Origin: Clostridia bacterium
GTDB lineage: Bacteria; Bacillota_A; Clostridia; Oscillospirales; CAG-272
Reading direction: 5' to 3'
Length of the DNA stretch: 5,497 bases
Assembly (NCBI GenBank): GCA_017454075.1
Contig: JAFTDQ010000080.1
Location: 1 to 5,497 of the forward strand
This document shows, one piece after another, positions 1-5,264 of this stretch. How positions within the stretch are numbered: position 1 is the first letter of the stretch; every line of letters begins with the position of its first letter. The translations under genes and the position numbers were made by a program. The notes under the pieces are model-generated. The model did no database searches, had not been told where the DNA came from, and saw nothing but the letters and a program-made list of their open reading frames with translations.

Positions 1-211
1 AATAGCCGCTTGCAGATGACGCCAGACTGTCTCCGAAAAATCCGTAGATGTCCGAGCGGCTGAGCTTAGCGCCCGCAGCTTCAGTCTCAAAAACCGCATC
101 CGGGACTATCTCGTCGCCGTCGGCAAGGACCGTCGCCGAAATGAGAGTCGGTATGCAGAGCATTACCGCGAGGATAAGGGATAACAGCGAAAGACCTTTG
201 TGTTTTCTCAT
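1..211 (-). CDS. N-terminal part of an exported protein of unknown function (truncated at left edge)
   Basis: The reverse strand is open from an ATG at 209-211 to the window edge, giving 70 codons. The start is supported by an AAAGGTG ribosome binding site at 218-224, six bases upstream. The protein begins MRKHKGLSLL and has a typical signal peptide: a basic n-region (Arg2, Lys3, Lys5), a hydrophobic core at about residues 7-27, and a likely signal peptidase I site after VLA at residue 30, just before acidic DGDE. Cys19 lies within the hydrophobic core but lacks a lipobox (the preceding residues are VML), so a lipoprotein is unlikely. The visible mature part is acidic and polar with no recognisable domain, so no function is assigned. 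It lies downstream of the acetyltransferase gene on the same strand but has its own promoter-like region, so it may be transcribed separately. The signal peptide is fairly sure; the identity is unknown. Confidence 0.75.
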   Translation of the reverse strand, partial: MRKHKGLSLLSLILAVMLCIPTLISATVLADGDEIVPDAVFETEAAGAKLSRSDIYGFFGDSLASSASGY

Positions 212-229
212 TTTTTTCACCTTTCATGA

Positions 230-266
230 TTTATTTCCGTTTATAATATTACATGGAAATAAACGG
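230..266. repeat. Two nested inverted repeats over the putative promoter and leader (candidate operator)
   Basis: TTTATTTCC at 230-238 is perfectly complementary to GGAAATAAA at 255-263. The overlapping pair CCGTTTAT at 237-244 and ATAAACGG at 259-266 is also perfect. The two pairings share bases and exclude each other as RNA hairpins. They cover the predicted -10 box and start-site region of the left-edge gene, so they could be a regulator binding site or an alternative leader structure. The repeats are read directly; the role is inference. Confidence 0.4.
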
Positions 267-274
267 GATTGCAA
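246..274 (-). promoter_or_regulatory. Putative sigma-A-type promoter of the left-edge exported protein gene
   Basis: Reading the minus strand, TTGCAA (274-269) and TAATAT (251-246) are separated by 17 bases. Each matches the consensus at four of six positions. Transcription would start about 30 bases before the ATG at 211. The region is AT-rich and overlaps a pair of nested inverted repeats, so the promoter may be controlled by a DNA-binding protein. Neighbouring TATTAT and TATAAA strings could also act as the -10 element. Confidence 0.4.
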
Positions 275-312
275 TAGTTCCCCGGAAATTTCCGAAAAAA
301 CTTCCCCGCTCG

Positions 313-360
313 ACCGTGAAAAGAAATATTATTCATTTGCAGAAAATATCTTTTCACCGT
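313..360 (-). repeat. Inverted repeat directly after the acetyltransferase stop codon
   Basis: GTGAAAAGA at 316-324 pairs with TCTTTTCAC at 349-357. The stem extends outward past one mismatch with AC/GT, and inward past a two-base bulge with TATT/AATA. The hairpin begins one base after the stop codon of the acetyltransferase gene on the minus strand. It is AT-rich, and the nearest U-tract in the transcript (bases 300-295) lies about 12 bases beyond the stem, so it is not a textbook intrinsic terminator. It may still end or stabilise the transcript. Confidence 0.4.
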
Positions 361-951
361 TTATTCCCAGGTTATATCTTTTTTGATCACCCTTGCCGGA
401 ACGCCGGCCGCAAGACAGCCGCACGGAACGTCGCGCGTCACGACGGCGCCTGCGGCGATCACGGAGCCGCTCCCTATCGTGACGCCTTTAAGTATCACAG
501 CCCCGGTCCCTATCCAGACGTGGTCTCCGATGCAAATCGGCGCCGAGCGTGGCTTTTTGTCCCCCGACGCACTTATCACGACATGTTCATCGGAATCCCT
601 GATTATCACTTCCGGCGCGATCGATACGTCCTCGCCGATCGTGATCTCATTCCTGCAGAAGATCCTGCAGTTGTTGTTGATATAGCCGCTCTTCATCGAG
701 AACTTGCCGTCAACGGAGAGCGTACTGCCGGAAAAGACGCGCAGATCTCCCACGGACACCTCGGCGTTTTGAGTGATCTTCAAGCCGCCGAGGGAGCTCT
801 TGTCCTTCTTGTTCCAAGGCAAATTGAAAAAGAATCTATTTGCGACGGAGATCTTCGCGTCCTTCGAGATATTGCAGTTCGCAGGTCTCCATATCAGGAT
901 ATCCCCCGCCTTTTTCGTTCTGAAAAAAGGAGTCTTTTCTCTGTTTTTCAT
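361..951 (-). CDS. Left-handed beta-helix (hexapeptide repeat) O-acetyltransferase
   Basis: This 196-residue protein belongs to the acetyl-CoA-dependent acyltransferases with hexapeptide repeats (maltose/galactoside O-acetyltransferase and polysaccharide O-acetyltransferase type). Repeats of the form [LIV]-G-x-x-x run from about residue 58 to 175, including IGEDVSIAP (105-113), IGDHVWIGTGAVILKGVTIG (141-160) and the closing GSVIAAGAVVTRDVP (162-176), then the family ending AGVPARVIKK (182-191). His123 in the segment RDSDEH fits the catalytic base. The ATG at 951 is preceded by TGAGGTGA about seven bases away and by a promoter at 990-1018. The protein has no signal peptide or membrane segment, so it is cytosolic. 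It probably acetylates a sugar or glycan precursor. No glycosyltransferase genes are visible beside it, so the acceptor is unknown. The family call is firm; the substrate is not. Confidence 0.93.
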   Translation of the reverse strand: MKNREKTPFFRTKKAGDILIWRPANCNISKDAKISVANRFFFNLPWNKKDKSSLGGLKITQNAEVSVGDLRVFSGSTLSVDGKFSMKSGYINNNCRIFCRNEITIGEDVSIAPEVIIRDSDEHVVISASGDKKPRSAPICIGDHVWIGTGAVILKGVTIGSGSVIAAGAVVTRDVPCGCLAAGVPARVIKKDITWE

Positions 952-989
952 ATAATATCACCTCACGGTTTTCATTCATATTATAAACA

Positions 990-1018
990 ATGATACCACG
1001 AACGGGATCAAAAATCAA
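990..1018 (-). promoter_or_regulatory. Putative sigma-A-type promoter of the acetyltransferase gene
   Basis: On the minus strand TTGATT (1018-1013) and TATCAT (995-990) are separated by exactly 17 bases, matching the consensus at four and five of six positions. Transcription would begin around 983, giving a leader of about 30 bases that contains the TGAGGTGA ribosome binding site. A perfect TATAAT lies at 985-980, but it lacks a -35 box at a usable distance. Confidence 0.55.
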
Positions 1019-1142
1019 TGACGCGGACGAAACGTATCGTTTTGAGGCGCGATATACGCCTTTGAGATATAAAAACAGCAAAGACTGTTTTCAAAGGATC
1101 GTTCGTTTTTTAATTCTTTTGAGCCGAATTTATGATGAACTA

Positions 1143-1171
1143 TTGCAAAAATATGCATTGGGCTTTATAAT
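1143..1171 (+). promoter_or_regulatory. Sigma-A-type promoter of the Lrp-aminotransferase operon
   Basis: TTGCAA at 1143-1148 and a perfect TATAAT at 1166-1171 are separated by 17 bases. Transcription is expected near 1178-1180, giving a leader of about 30 bases with the ribosome binding site AAAGGA at 1193-1198. A small palindrome, CAATATTG (1180-1187), sits at the expected start site. Lrp-family proteins often repress their own promoters by binding AT-rich imperfect palindromes, so this is a reasonable operator candidate, but no Lrp consensus was matched. Confidence 0.65.
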
Positions 1172-1208
1172 TGAACATACAATATTGTTTTTAAAGGACG
1201 GTCGTTTT

Positions 1209-1688
1209 ATGGATAAGATGCTGAATATACTCAAGAAAAACGGACGCATCTCCCTCGAGGAGCTCGCCGGGATCCTCGGCGTCACCGCGGAGGAGGCTGC
1301 GGACAGGCTCGACTCGTATCTTGCAAACGGCGTGATCCGCGGCTTTACCGCGGTCACCGACTGGGAGAAGACCGACGCGAAATACGTCACCGCGTTTATC
1401 GACCTGAAGGTTACTCCGATGAAGAATTTCGGATTTGACACGATAGCGCGTGAGATCGCCTCCTTTGACGAGGTCGAGAGCGTATATCTGATGTCGGGCG
1501 GCTACGACCTCGGACTCATCATCCACGCCTCGAATTTCCGCGACATCGCGCTCTTCGTCTACGACCGCATAGCGCCGCTCGAGGGCGTCGTCTCAACGGC
1601 GACTCACTTCGTTCTCCGCTGCTACAAGGAGTCGGGCATCTCGTTCCTTGACGACGAGCGGGACGAGAGGAGCGAGTTTTTGCAGTGA
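1209..1688 (+). CDS. Lrp/AsnC-family transcriptional regulator
   Basis: This 159-residue protein has the two-part layout of feast/famine regulators. Residues 3-46 form an N-terminal winged helix-turn-helix (ILKKNGRISLEELAGILGV, then the recognition helix AEEAADRLDSYLANGVIRGF). Residues 59-140 form a RAM/AsnC effector and oligomerisation domain with the family signature SGGYDLGLII (96-105) and the closing strand STATHFVLRCYKESG. Length is typical for the family. The ATG at 1209 is chosen because it has AAAGGA ten bases upstream and follows a good promoter. The frame stays open upstream to 990, but that stretch is AT-rich, contains the promoter and would not extend the conserved fold. Such proteins bind amino acids and control amino-acid metabolism, often including their own gene. 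Here the regulator is translationally coupled to an aminotransferase, its likely main target. The effector is unknown. Confidence 0.93.
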   Translation: MDKMLNILKKNGRISLEELAGILGVTAEEAADRLDSYLANGVIRGFTAVTDWEKTDAKYVTAFIDLKVTPMKNFGFDTIAREIASFDEVESVYLMSGGYDLGLIIHASNFRDIALFVYDRIAPLEGVVSTATHFVLRCYKESGISFLDDERDERSEFLQ

Positions 1689-2866
1689 TGGATTACGGGA
1701 AGATAATATCTCCGACCGTGAGCGGGATCAAGCCGTCCGGGATCAGACGGTTTTTCGATCTTGCCGCCGAGATGGACGACGTCATATCGCTCGGCGTCGG
1801 CGAGCCGGACTTTTCGACTCCGTGGCACATACGGAGCGTCGGCATCGAGAGCCTTCGCCGCGGCAGGACGTGGTACACCCCGAACACCGGTCTTGCTCCG
1901 CTCAAAGAGGCGATCTCCGCCTATACAGAGCGGAAGTATAACATATCCTACGATCCTAAGGGTGAAATCCTCGTTACGGTCGGCGGGAGCGAGGCGATAG
2001 ACCTTGCGCTCCGCGCCGTGGTATCAGCCGGCGACGAGGTCATAATCCCTCAGCCGAGCTTCGTCTGCTACGAGCCGCTGACAAGAATGGCGCTCGGTGT
2101 GCCCGTGCCCGTCGCCGCAAAAGAGGAGAACGCCTTCCGTCTCACGGCGGATGAGCTGCACAGCGCGATGACCGAAAAAACGAAGCTGCTGATCCTTCCT
2201 TACCCGAACAACCCGACTGGAGCGGTGATGAGAAGGCAAGACCTCGAGGAGATCGCCTCAGTTCTCCGGGGCACCGACGTTATGGTCCTGTCGGACGAAA
2301 TATACTCAGAGCTGAACTATACGGGCGAAGACCACGTGTCGTTCGCCTCGATCGACGGGATGAAGGATCGCACCGTATATATCAACGGTTTTTCAAAGGC
2401 GTTCGCCATGACCGGCTGGCGCCTCGGCTACGCCTGCGGTCCCGCTCCGGTGATAAAGCAGATGACGAAGATCCACCAGTTCGGCATAATGAGCGCCCCT
2501 ACGACGAGTCAGTTCGCCGCGATCGACGCGCTCGAGAACGGCGACGAGGACGTCGAGGAAATGCGAGCCGAATACGATTCGCGCCGCAAGCTCGTCGTGT
2601 CGTCGCTTCGCCGCATGGGGCTGTGCTGTTTTGAGCCGCTCGGCGCGTTTTACGTCTTCCCGAGCATTCGCACGACCGGGATGACGTCGGAGGAGTTCTG
2701 CGAAGCCCTTCTCAGAGAGGAGAAGGTCGCCGTCGTGCCGGGCAGCGCTTTCGGCGAGAGCGGAGAGGGCTACGTGCGCATATCCTACTGCTACTCCGTC
2801 GCGCACCTGTCCGAGGCGCTGAGGAGAATAAAAGCTTTCGTCGAAAGACACACGGCGAGAGGTTGA
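1688..2866 (+). CDS. Class I/II (fold type I) PLP-dependent aminotransferase
   Basis: This 392-residue protein is a full-length cytosolic aminotransferase of the AspC/PatA-like (I-gamma) group. Visible landmarks are GVGEPDFSTP (36-45) near the substrate site, Tyr63 in TWYTPNTG, the cofactor-binding PNNPTG (173-178, Asn175), LSDEIYSELNY (201-211, Asp203 for the pyridine nitrogen and Tyr206), the Schiff-base Lys237 in GFSKAFAMTGWRLGY with phosphate-binding Arg245, and substrate-carboxylate Arg364 in GYVRISY. All key residues are present, so it should be active. The ATG overlaps the regulator's TGA by one base (TGATG at 1686-1690), implying translational coupling. A GTG at 1685 could add one residue. 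GAGAGGAG at 1665-1672 is a rather distant ribosome binding site. Substrate cannot be told from sequence alone: aspartate, alanine, aromatic or N-acetyl-diaminopimelate transamination are all possible, so no gene symbol is given. Confidence 0.95.
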   Translation: MDYGKIISPTVSGIKPSGIRRFFDLAAEMDDVISLGVGEPDFSTPWHIRSVGIESLRRGRTWYTPNTGLAPLKEAISAYTERKYNISYDPKGEILVTVGGSEAIDLALRAVVSAGDEVIIPQPSFVCYEPLTRMALGVPVPVAAKEENAFRLTADELHSAMTEKTKLLILPYPNNPTGAVMRRQDLEEIASVLRGTDVMVLSDEIYSELNYTGEDHVSFASIDGMKDRTVYINGFSKAFAMTGWRLGYACGPAPVIKQMTKIHQFGIMSAPTTSQFAAIDALENGDEDVEEMRAEYDSRRKLVVSSLRRMGLCCFEPLGAFYVFPSIRTTGMTSEEFCEALLREEKVAVVPGSAFGESGEGYVRISYCYSVAHLSEALRRIKAFVERHTARG

Positions 2867-2879
2867 TGTACCGAGATAG

Positions 2880-2930
2880 AAAAAAACAGGGGTCGTTCTG
2901 CTCCGTGATGCGGAGACGCCCCTGTTTTTT
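2880..2930. terminator. Bidirectional intrinsic terminator between convergent operons
   Basis: AAAAAACAGGGG (2881-2892) pairs perfectly with CCCCTGTTTTTT (2919-2930). The stem continues past a bulged T with CGT/ACG, and an upper stem CTCCG/CGGAG (2901-2905/2911-2915) closes on the loop TGATG. The plus strand ends in six T's and the minus strand in seven. It starts 13 bases after the aminotransferase stop and lies about 75 bases beyond the stop of the carboxypeptidase gene, so it can end both transcripts. The spacer from 2931 to 3004 shows nothing else. Confidence 0.92.
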
Positions 2931-3004
2931 ATAATATATCCGGCGAACGCCACAAGAGATCCGATAGCGCCCGCGCGATCCGCTCTCTTTGGCGGCGGAA
3001 GCTT

Positions 3005-3718
3005 TTACGCCTCCTCGTCCTCCGGCGGCGCAACGTCGCCGACGGGAAGACGCCCTAAGTATTCCTCAAGCGTGATCCCTTTATCCATGATCTCCTTTGC
3101 GACCTCGACCGAATTCACGTAGCGGATGTGCCACGGCTCGTACCCGTAGCCGGTTATCGCTTCCTTGCCCTCAAGATAACGAAGGATAAATCCGTACTCC
3201 GCGAGCTTCTCATGGATCTTTGCCCAAACCTCGGGATACTGTACCATGTCCTCGTTCAGGTAGACGTCCTCGCCGTCGATATTGAGATAGAGGTCGAGCG
3301 CAAGGCCGGTATGATGCTCGGAATAACCGGGGACAGCGACCGTGCGCTTCGTATAAGTCTCGCCGTATTCTTCCATAAAATCGTCCCAGATGCGCTGCTG
3401 TTCGGCAACGCTCCTGCGCGCGGAATCAAGATCCACAGCGACGCCCTCTTCGGCGAGCGCCGCCTTCATCTCGCGGTAAGCGTTGTACGCCTTTCTCTCG
3501 ACTTCAACGTCGTCGCCGAGAGAGTTTTTGATCGTGACGGTCTCGAGCTTCTCTTCCCAGTCGTCGGGAAGCTCGTTTTCCTTGTTCACAAGAACAAGAT
3601 AGTCGATGCCGTCCTTCGCGGTCTCAGCGGTTTTTTCCGTGTCTCCGTTCGTTTTTCCGCACGAGACGGGGAAGACCAGCATTGCAAGTGCGATGATGAC
3701 GCAAAACAGTTTTTTCAT
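3005..3718 (-). CDS. VanY-type (M15B) zinc D-alanyl-D-alanine carboxypeptidase, probable lipoprotein
   Basis: This 237-residue exported peptidase trims the terminal D-Ala from peptidoglycan stem peptides, or cuts a related D-Ala bond. The M15B signatures are complete: SARRSVAEQQ (99-108, the SxRS motif), SEHHTGLALD (133-142, zinc ligands His135 and Asp142) and EPWHIRY (194-200, catalytic Glu194 and zinc ligand His197). The N-terminus has a signal peptide ending PVSC with Cys20, followed by a polar Thr/Glu-rich spacer. That suggests a lipoprotein, although Pro at the -3 lipobox position is unusual. The ATG has AAGGA eight bases upstream (3731-3727), and an in-frame TAG at 3724-3722 excludes a longer start. 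The first 95 bases overlap the end of the upstream gene in another frame. No vanH, vanA or vanX partners are seen, so a housekeeping wall-remodelling role is more likely than glycopeptide resistance. Confidence 0.92.
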   Translation of the reverse strand: MKKLFCVIIALAMLVFPVSCGKTNGDTEKTAETAKDGIDYLVLVNKENELPDDWEEKLETVTIKNSLGDDVEVERKAYNAYREMKAALAEEGVAVDLDSARRSVAEQQRIWDDFMEEYGETYTKRTVAVPGYSEHHTGLALDLYLNIDGEDVYLNEDMVQYPEVWAKIHEKLAEYGFILRYLEGKEAITGYGYEPWHIRYVNSVEVAKEIMDKGITLEEYLGRLPVGDVAPPEDEEA

Positions 3719-5249
3719 TTTCTATTTCCTTTTTCTTTTTTACTATGAATAACGCAGCGCCTACTGAGGCAGCAGCGGCCGCGCAAACAACTACGATCAC
3801 GGTACCGGGTCCCGGTTTTTTAACACCCGCGTCACCCGCTTCGTTTTTTTCGGCTCGATCCTCGGTATCTTCGGGCTCCGCATCTTCTTTCTGCTCCACA
3901 ACGAATTTTAAAGGGGAGCCGTCCGCGAGCACACATTCCTCCTGCTCATAACGCCCGATGCTCACCTCATTTTTCCCGTTCGGGGTGAGAGTGACGGTAA
4001 AACCGTCTTCCGCACAAAGGCGCACACTCATTTTTTCGCCGTCAAATCCCTTGAGCTTTATCTCGTCAAAATATTTGACTTCAATTATCCCTTCAGCCTG
4101 TTTTCCGTCTATCCAAGCGGTTATATCCACGCCCTCGACGTTCCAGGTGCCGCCGCAGAAATCGATCCTTCTAACATCCTCTCCTGCGCGCTCCTCCGGA
4201 TCGTCCCGCCCGGGCTCATCCGCCCCGTCGGGTGACTCCGCGTCTTCTTCGAAGACAATGCTCAGATTGACGTTGAAAGGCACGGTCGAGGACGCGGGCT
4301 CACGGTTCTCGACACTGTACTCGTGGTCTCCGTTCAGCTCAAGGAGCTCCACGCGGAAGCCGTCGTCGCCCTCAAGGAAAACGTGCGTGCGCCGATCCTC
4401 GATCCCCTCGATCGTGAACGGCTCGCTGTACTTGACGTCGATCACACCTGTGACCGGCTGACCGTATCGCTTGACCGTCACGTCCCGTCCGTTGACGTTC
4501 CATAAACCGTCGCCGACGTCGATGAACCAGACGTAATCTCTGCCCGTTGCAGGATCCCTCGCCTGATCGTTTCCGCCTTCTCCCGCGTCCGGCGCCTGCT
4601 GATCCGTATATCCGTTGTTTTCTTCTTCCCTGAGCTGGGCGTCCGTTATTCCGGTCCCGTAATAGTAGCCCGTCCAGTTGCTGTGATCCGTGATTATATG
4701 GTCGCCCGCGGCGGGGATATTGTGTACCCCGTCGTTCCATTCCGGCGGGAAATCCTGACCGTCGCCCGTATACCCGGTGCCGCGGCACCTCGGGCACTTC
4801 CCGCCTATCTTTCTCGCTTCGATGCAGTTGACGTTCCGGCACTCGCACTTGCCGTCTCCCCCGCAGCGGTCGCAGATCAAAATTCCCGCTCCGTGGCAGT
4901 TCCAGCATTCGAGCTTTCCCGAGCCCCCGCACTGACCGCACGTGCCCGCGTTGCCGTCCGCAGGAATGGGTCTTGAGAGCCCGTCGCCCTTACAGCTCGG
5001 ACAGACGTACCAACCGTTGTCGCATTTCCCTTTTCCCTGCTCGCCCGGACATACAGACTGCCCCGCGCCGCCGCATCCGTCGCAGACGGTCTCTCCCGCG
5101 TTGCCGCAGTTGTTGCAGTAATAAACACCGGTCGTTCCGCAGAGACTGCACTCCTCCATATCTTTGGCAAAAGAAGAAAAAGGAAGAAAACAAACCGCCA
5201 GAACAGTTATCAGTAACGCTACAGCTGTCAGTTTTATTCTATCATTCAT
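3624..5249 (-). CDS. Exported membrane-anchored protein with tandem DnaJ-like cysteine-rich modules and a duplicated C-terminal domain
   Basis: This 541-residue protein of unknown function is read in order as follows. A signal peptide covers residues 1-28 (cleavage expected after SFA). Two cysteine-rich modules at 34-90 and 104-159 carry six perfect CXXCXGXG motifs (Cys56, 83, 104, 115, 126, 152), two degenerate ones (Cys34, 45) and extra cysteines, 21 in all. A polar linker spans about 165-237. Two related domains of about 94 residues lie at 242-335 and 362-455, joined by an acidic linker. A Glu/Asp-rich stretch is followed by a single membrane helix (about 483-503) and a Lys/Arg-rich tail. 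The ectodomain is therefore outside the cell. There is no J-domain or HPD motif, so it is not DnaJ, and no LPXTG sorting signal. The ATG at 5249 has the G-rich ribosome binding site AGGGGGGTGG six bases upstream and lies 15 bases after the preceding gene. The last 32 codons overlap the carboxypeptidase gene. A role in envelope protein folding, metal binding or disulfide chemistry is conjecture. Confidence 0.88.
   Translation of the reverse strand: MNDRIKLTAVALLITVLAVCFLPFSSFAKDMEECSLCGTTGVYYCNNCGNAGETVCDGCGGAGQSVCPGEQGKGKCDNGWYVCPSCKGDGLSRPIPADGNAGTCGQCGGSGKLECWNCHGAGILICDRCGGDGKCECRNVNCIEARKIGGKCPRCRGTGYTGDGQDFPPEWNDGVHNIPAAGDHIITDHSNWTGYYYGTGITDAQLREEENNGYTDQQAPDAGEGGNDQARDPATGRDYVWFIDVGDGLWNVNGRDVTVKRYGQPVTGVIDVKYSEPFTIEGIEDRRTHVFLEGDDGFRVELLELNGDHEYSVENREPASSTVPFNVNLSIVFEEDAESPDGADEPGRDDPEERAGEDVRRIDFCGGTWNVEGVDITAWIDGKQAEGIIEVKYFDEIKLKGFDGEKMSVRLCAEDGFTVTLTPNGKNEVSIGRYEQEECVLADGSPLKFVVEQKEDAEPEDTEDRAEKNEAGDAGVKKPGPGTVIVVVCAAAAASVGAALFIVKKKKEIENEKTVLRHHRTCNAGLPRLVRKNERRHGKNR
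3735..3741 (-). other. A_AAA_AAG slippery heptamer in frame near the end of the cysteine-rich protein gene
   Basis: The codons GTA AAA AAG (Val503-Lys504-Lys505, bases 3743-3735) contain the canonical -1 frameshift heptamer in the correct phase, directly after the membrane helix. A -1 shift would add only a few residues (EKGNRK) and stop at TGA 3717-3715, which overlaps the carboxypeptidase ATG as ATGA. No clear upstream Shine-Dalgarno stimulator or strong downstream hairpin is visible. It could equally be a chance Lys-rich tail or a homopolymer error. Confidence 0.35.
3885..4526 (-). repeat. Duplicated ~94-residue domain (two copies) in the exported protein
   Basis: Residues 242-335 and 362-455 share a common pattern at an offset of 119: WNVNGRDVT/WNVEGVDIT (250-258 and 369-377), GVIDVKY/GIIEVKY (268-274 and 387-393), DGF (296-298 and 415-417) and a following NG turn. 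The alternating hydrophobic pattern predicts beta strands. I do not recognise the family. The copies have diverged considerably, so the duplication is old. Confidence 0.75.
4773..5150 (-). repeat. Tandem protein-level duplication of a cysteine-rich module
   Basis: Residues 34-90 and 104-159 of the exported protein align along their length. Cysteines fall at offsets 0, 11, 22 and 33 in both copies (34/45/56/67 and 104/115/126/137). An irregular Cys-containing loop follows (Cys76; Cys142), then a closing CPxCxGxG (83-90 and 152-159). The copies start 70 residues apart. DnaJ proteins carry four CXXCXGXG motifs in one domain, so this protein has about twice that number in a different spacing. Confidence 0.8.
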
Positions 5250-5264
5250 TTTCCACCCCCCTTT

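Noticed and set aside
253..993. Plus-strand frame of 246 codons opposite the acetyltransferase gene
   Set aside because: It is antisense to a clear conserved gene and has no family features; long antisense frames are common in GC-rich coding DNA.
836..1081. Minus-strand frame of 81 codons overlapping the start of the acetyltransferase gene
   Set aside because: It is out of frame with the acetyltransferase, covers that gene's promoter and ribosome binding site, and encodes no recognisable protein.
1072..1091. Minus-strand terminator-like hairpin AAAACAG/CTGTTTT followed by T's
   Set aside because: The seven-base stem is AT-rich and weak, and no minus-strand gene lies immediately upstream for it to terminate.
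990..1208. In-frame upstream extension of the Lrp-type regulator by 73 codons
   Set aside because: The stretch is AT-rich, holds a strong promoter at 1143-1171 and a ribosome binding site before the ATG at 1209, and would add residues foreign to the family.
2393..2953. Minus-strand frame of 186 codons opposite the aminotransferase gene
   Set aside because: It runs through the terminator hairpin and is antisense to conserved catalytic segments; its Arg/Ala/His-rich product is typical of a shadow frame.
3005..3718. Glycopeptide (vancomycin) resistance gene
   Set aside because: The VanY-like fold is widespread in ordinary wall metabolism, and no vanH, vanA, vanX or vanRS genes are nearby.
3741..3803. 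Sortase-type C-terminal sorting signal in the cysteine-rich protein
   Set aside because: A hydrophobic helix and a basic tail are present, but the sequence before them is KKPGPGT with no LPXTG-like motif.
3624..5249. Interpreting the cysteine-rich protein as DnaJ
   Set aside because: It has a signal peptide and a C-terminal membrane helix, no J-domain or HPD motif, and twice the usual number of cysteine motifs.
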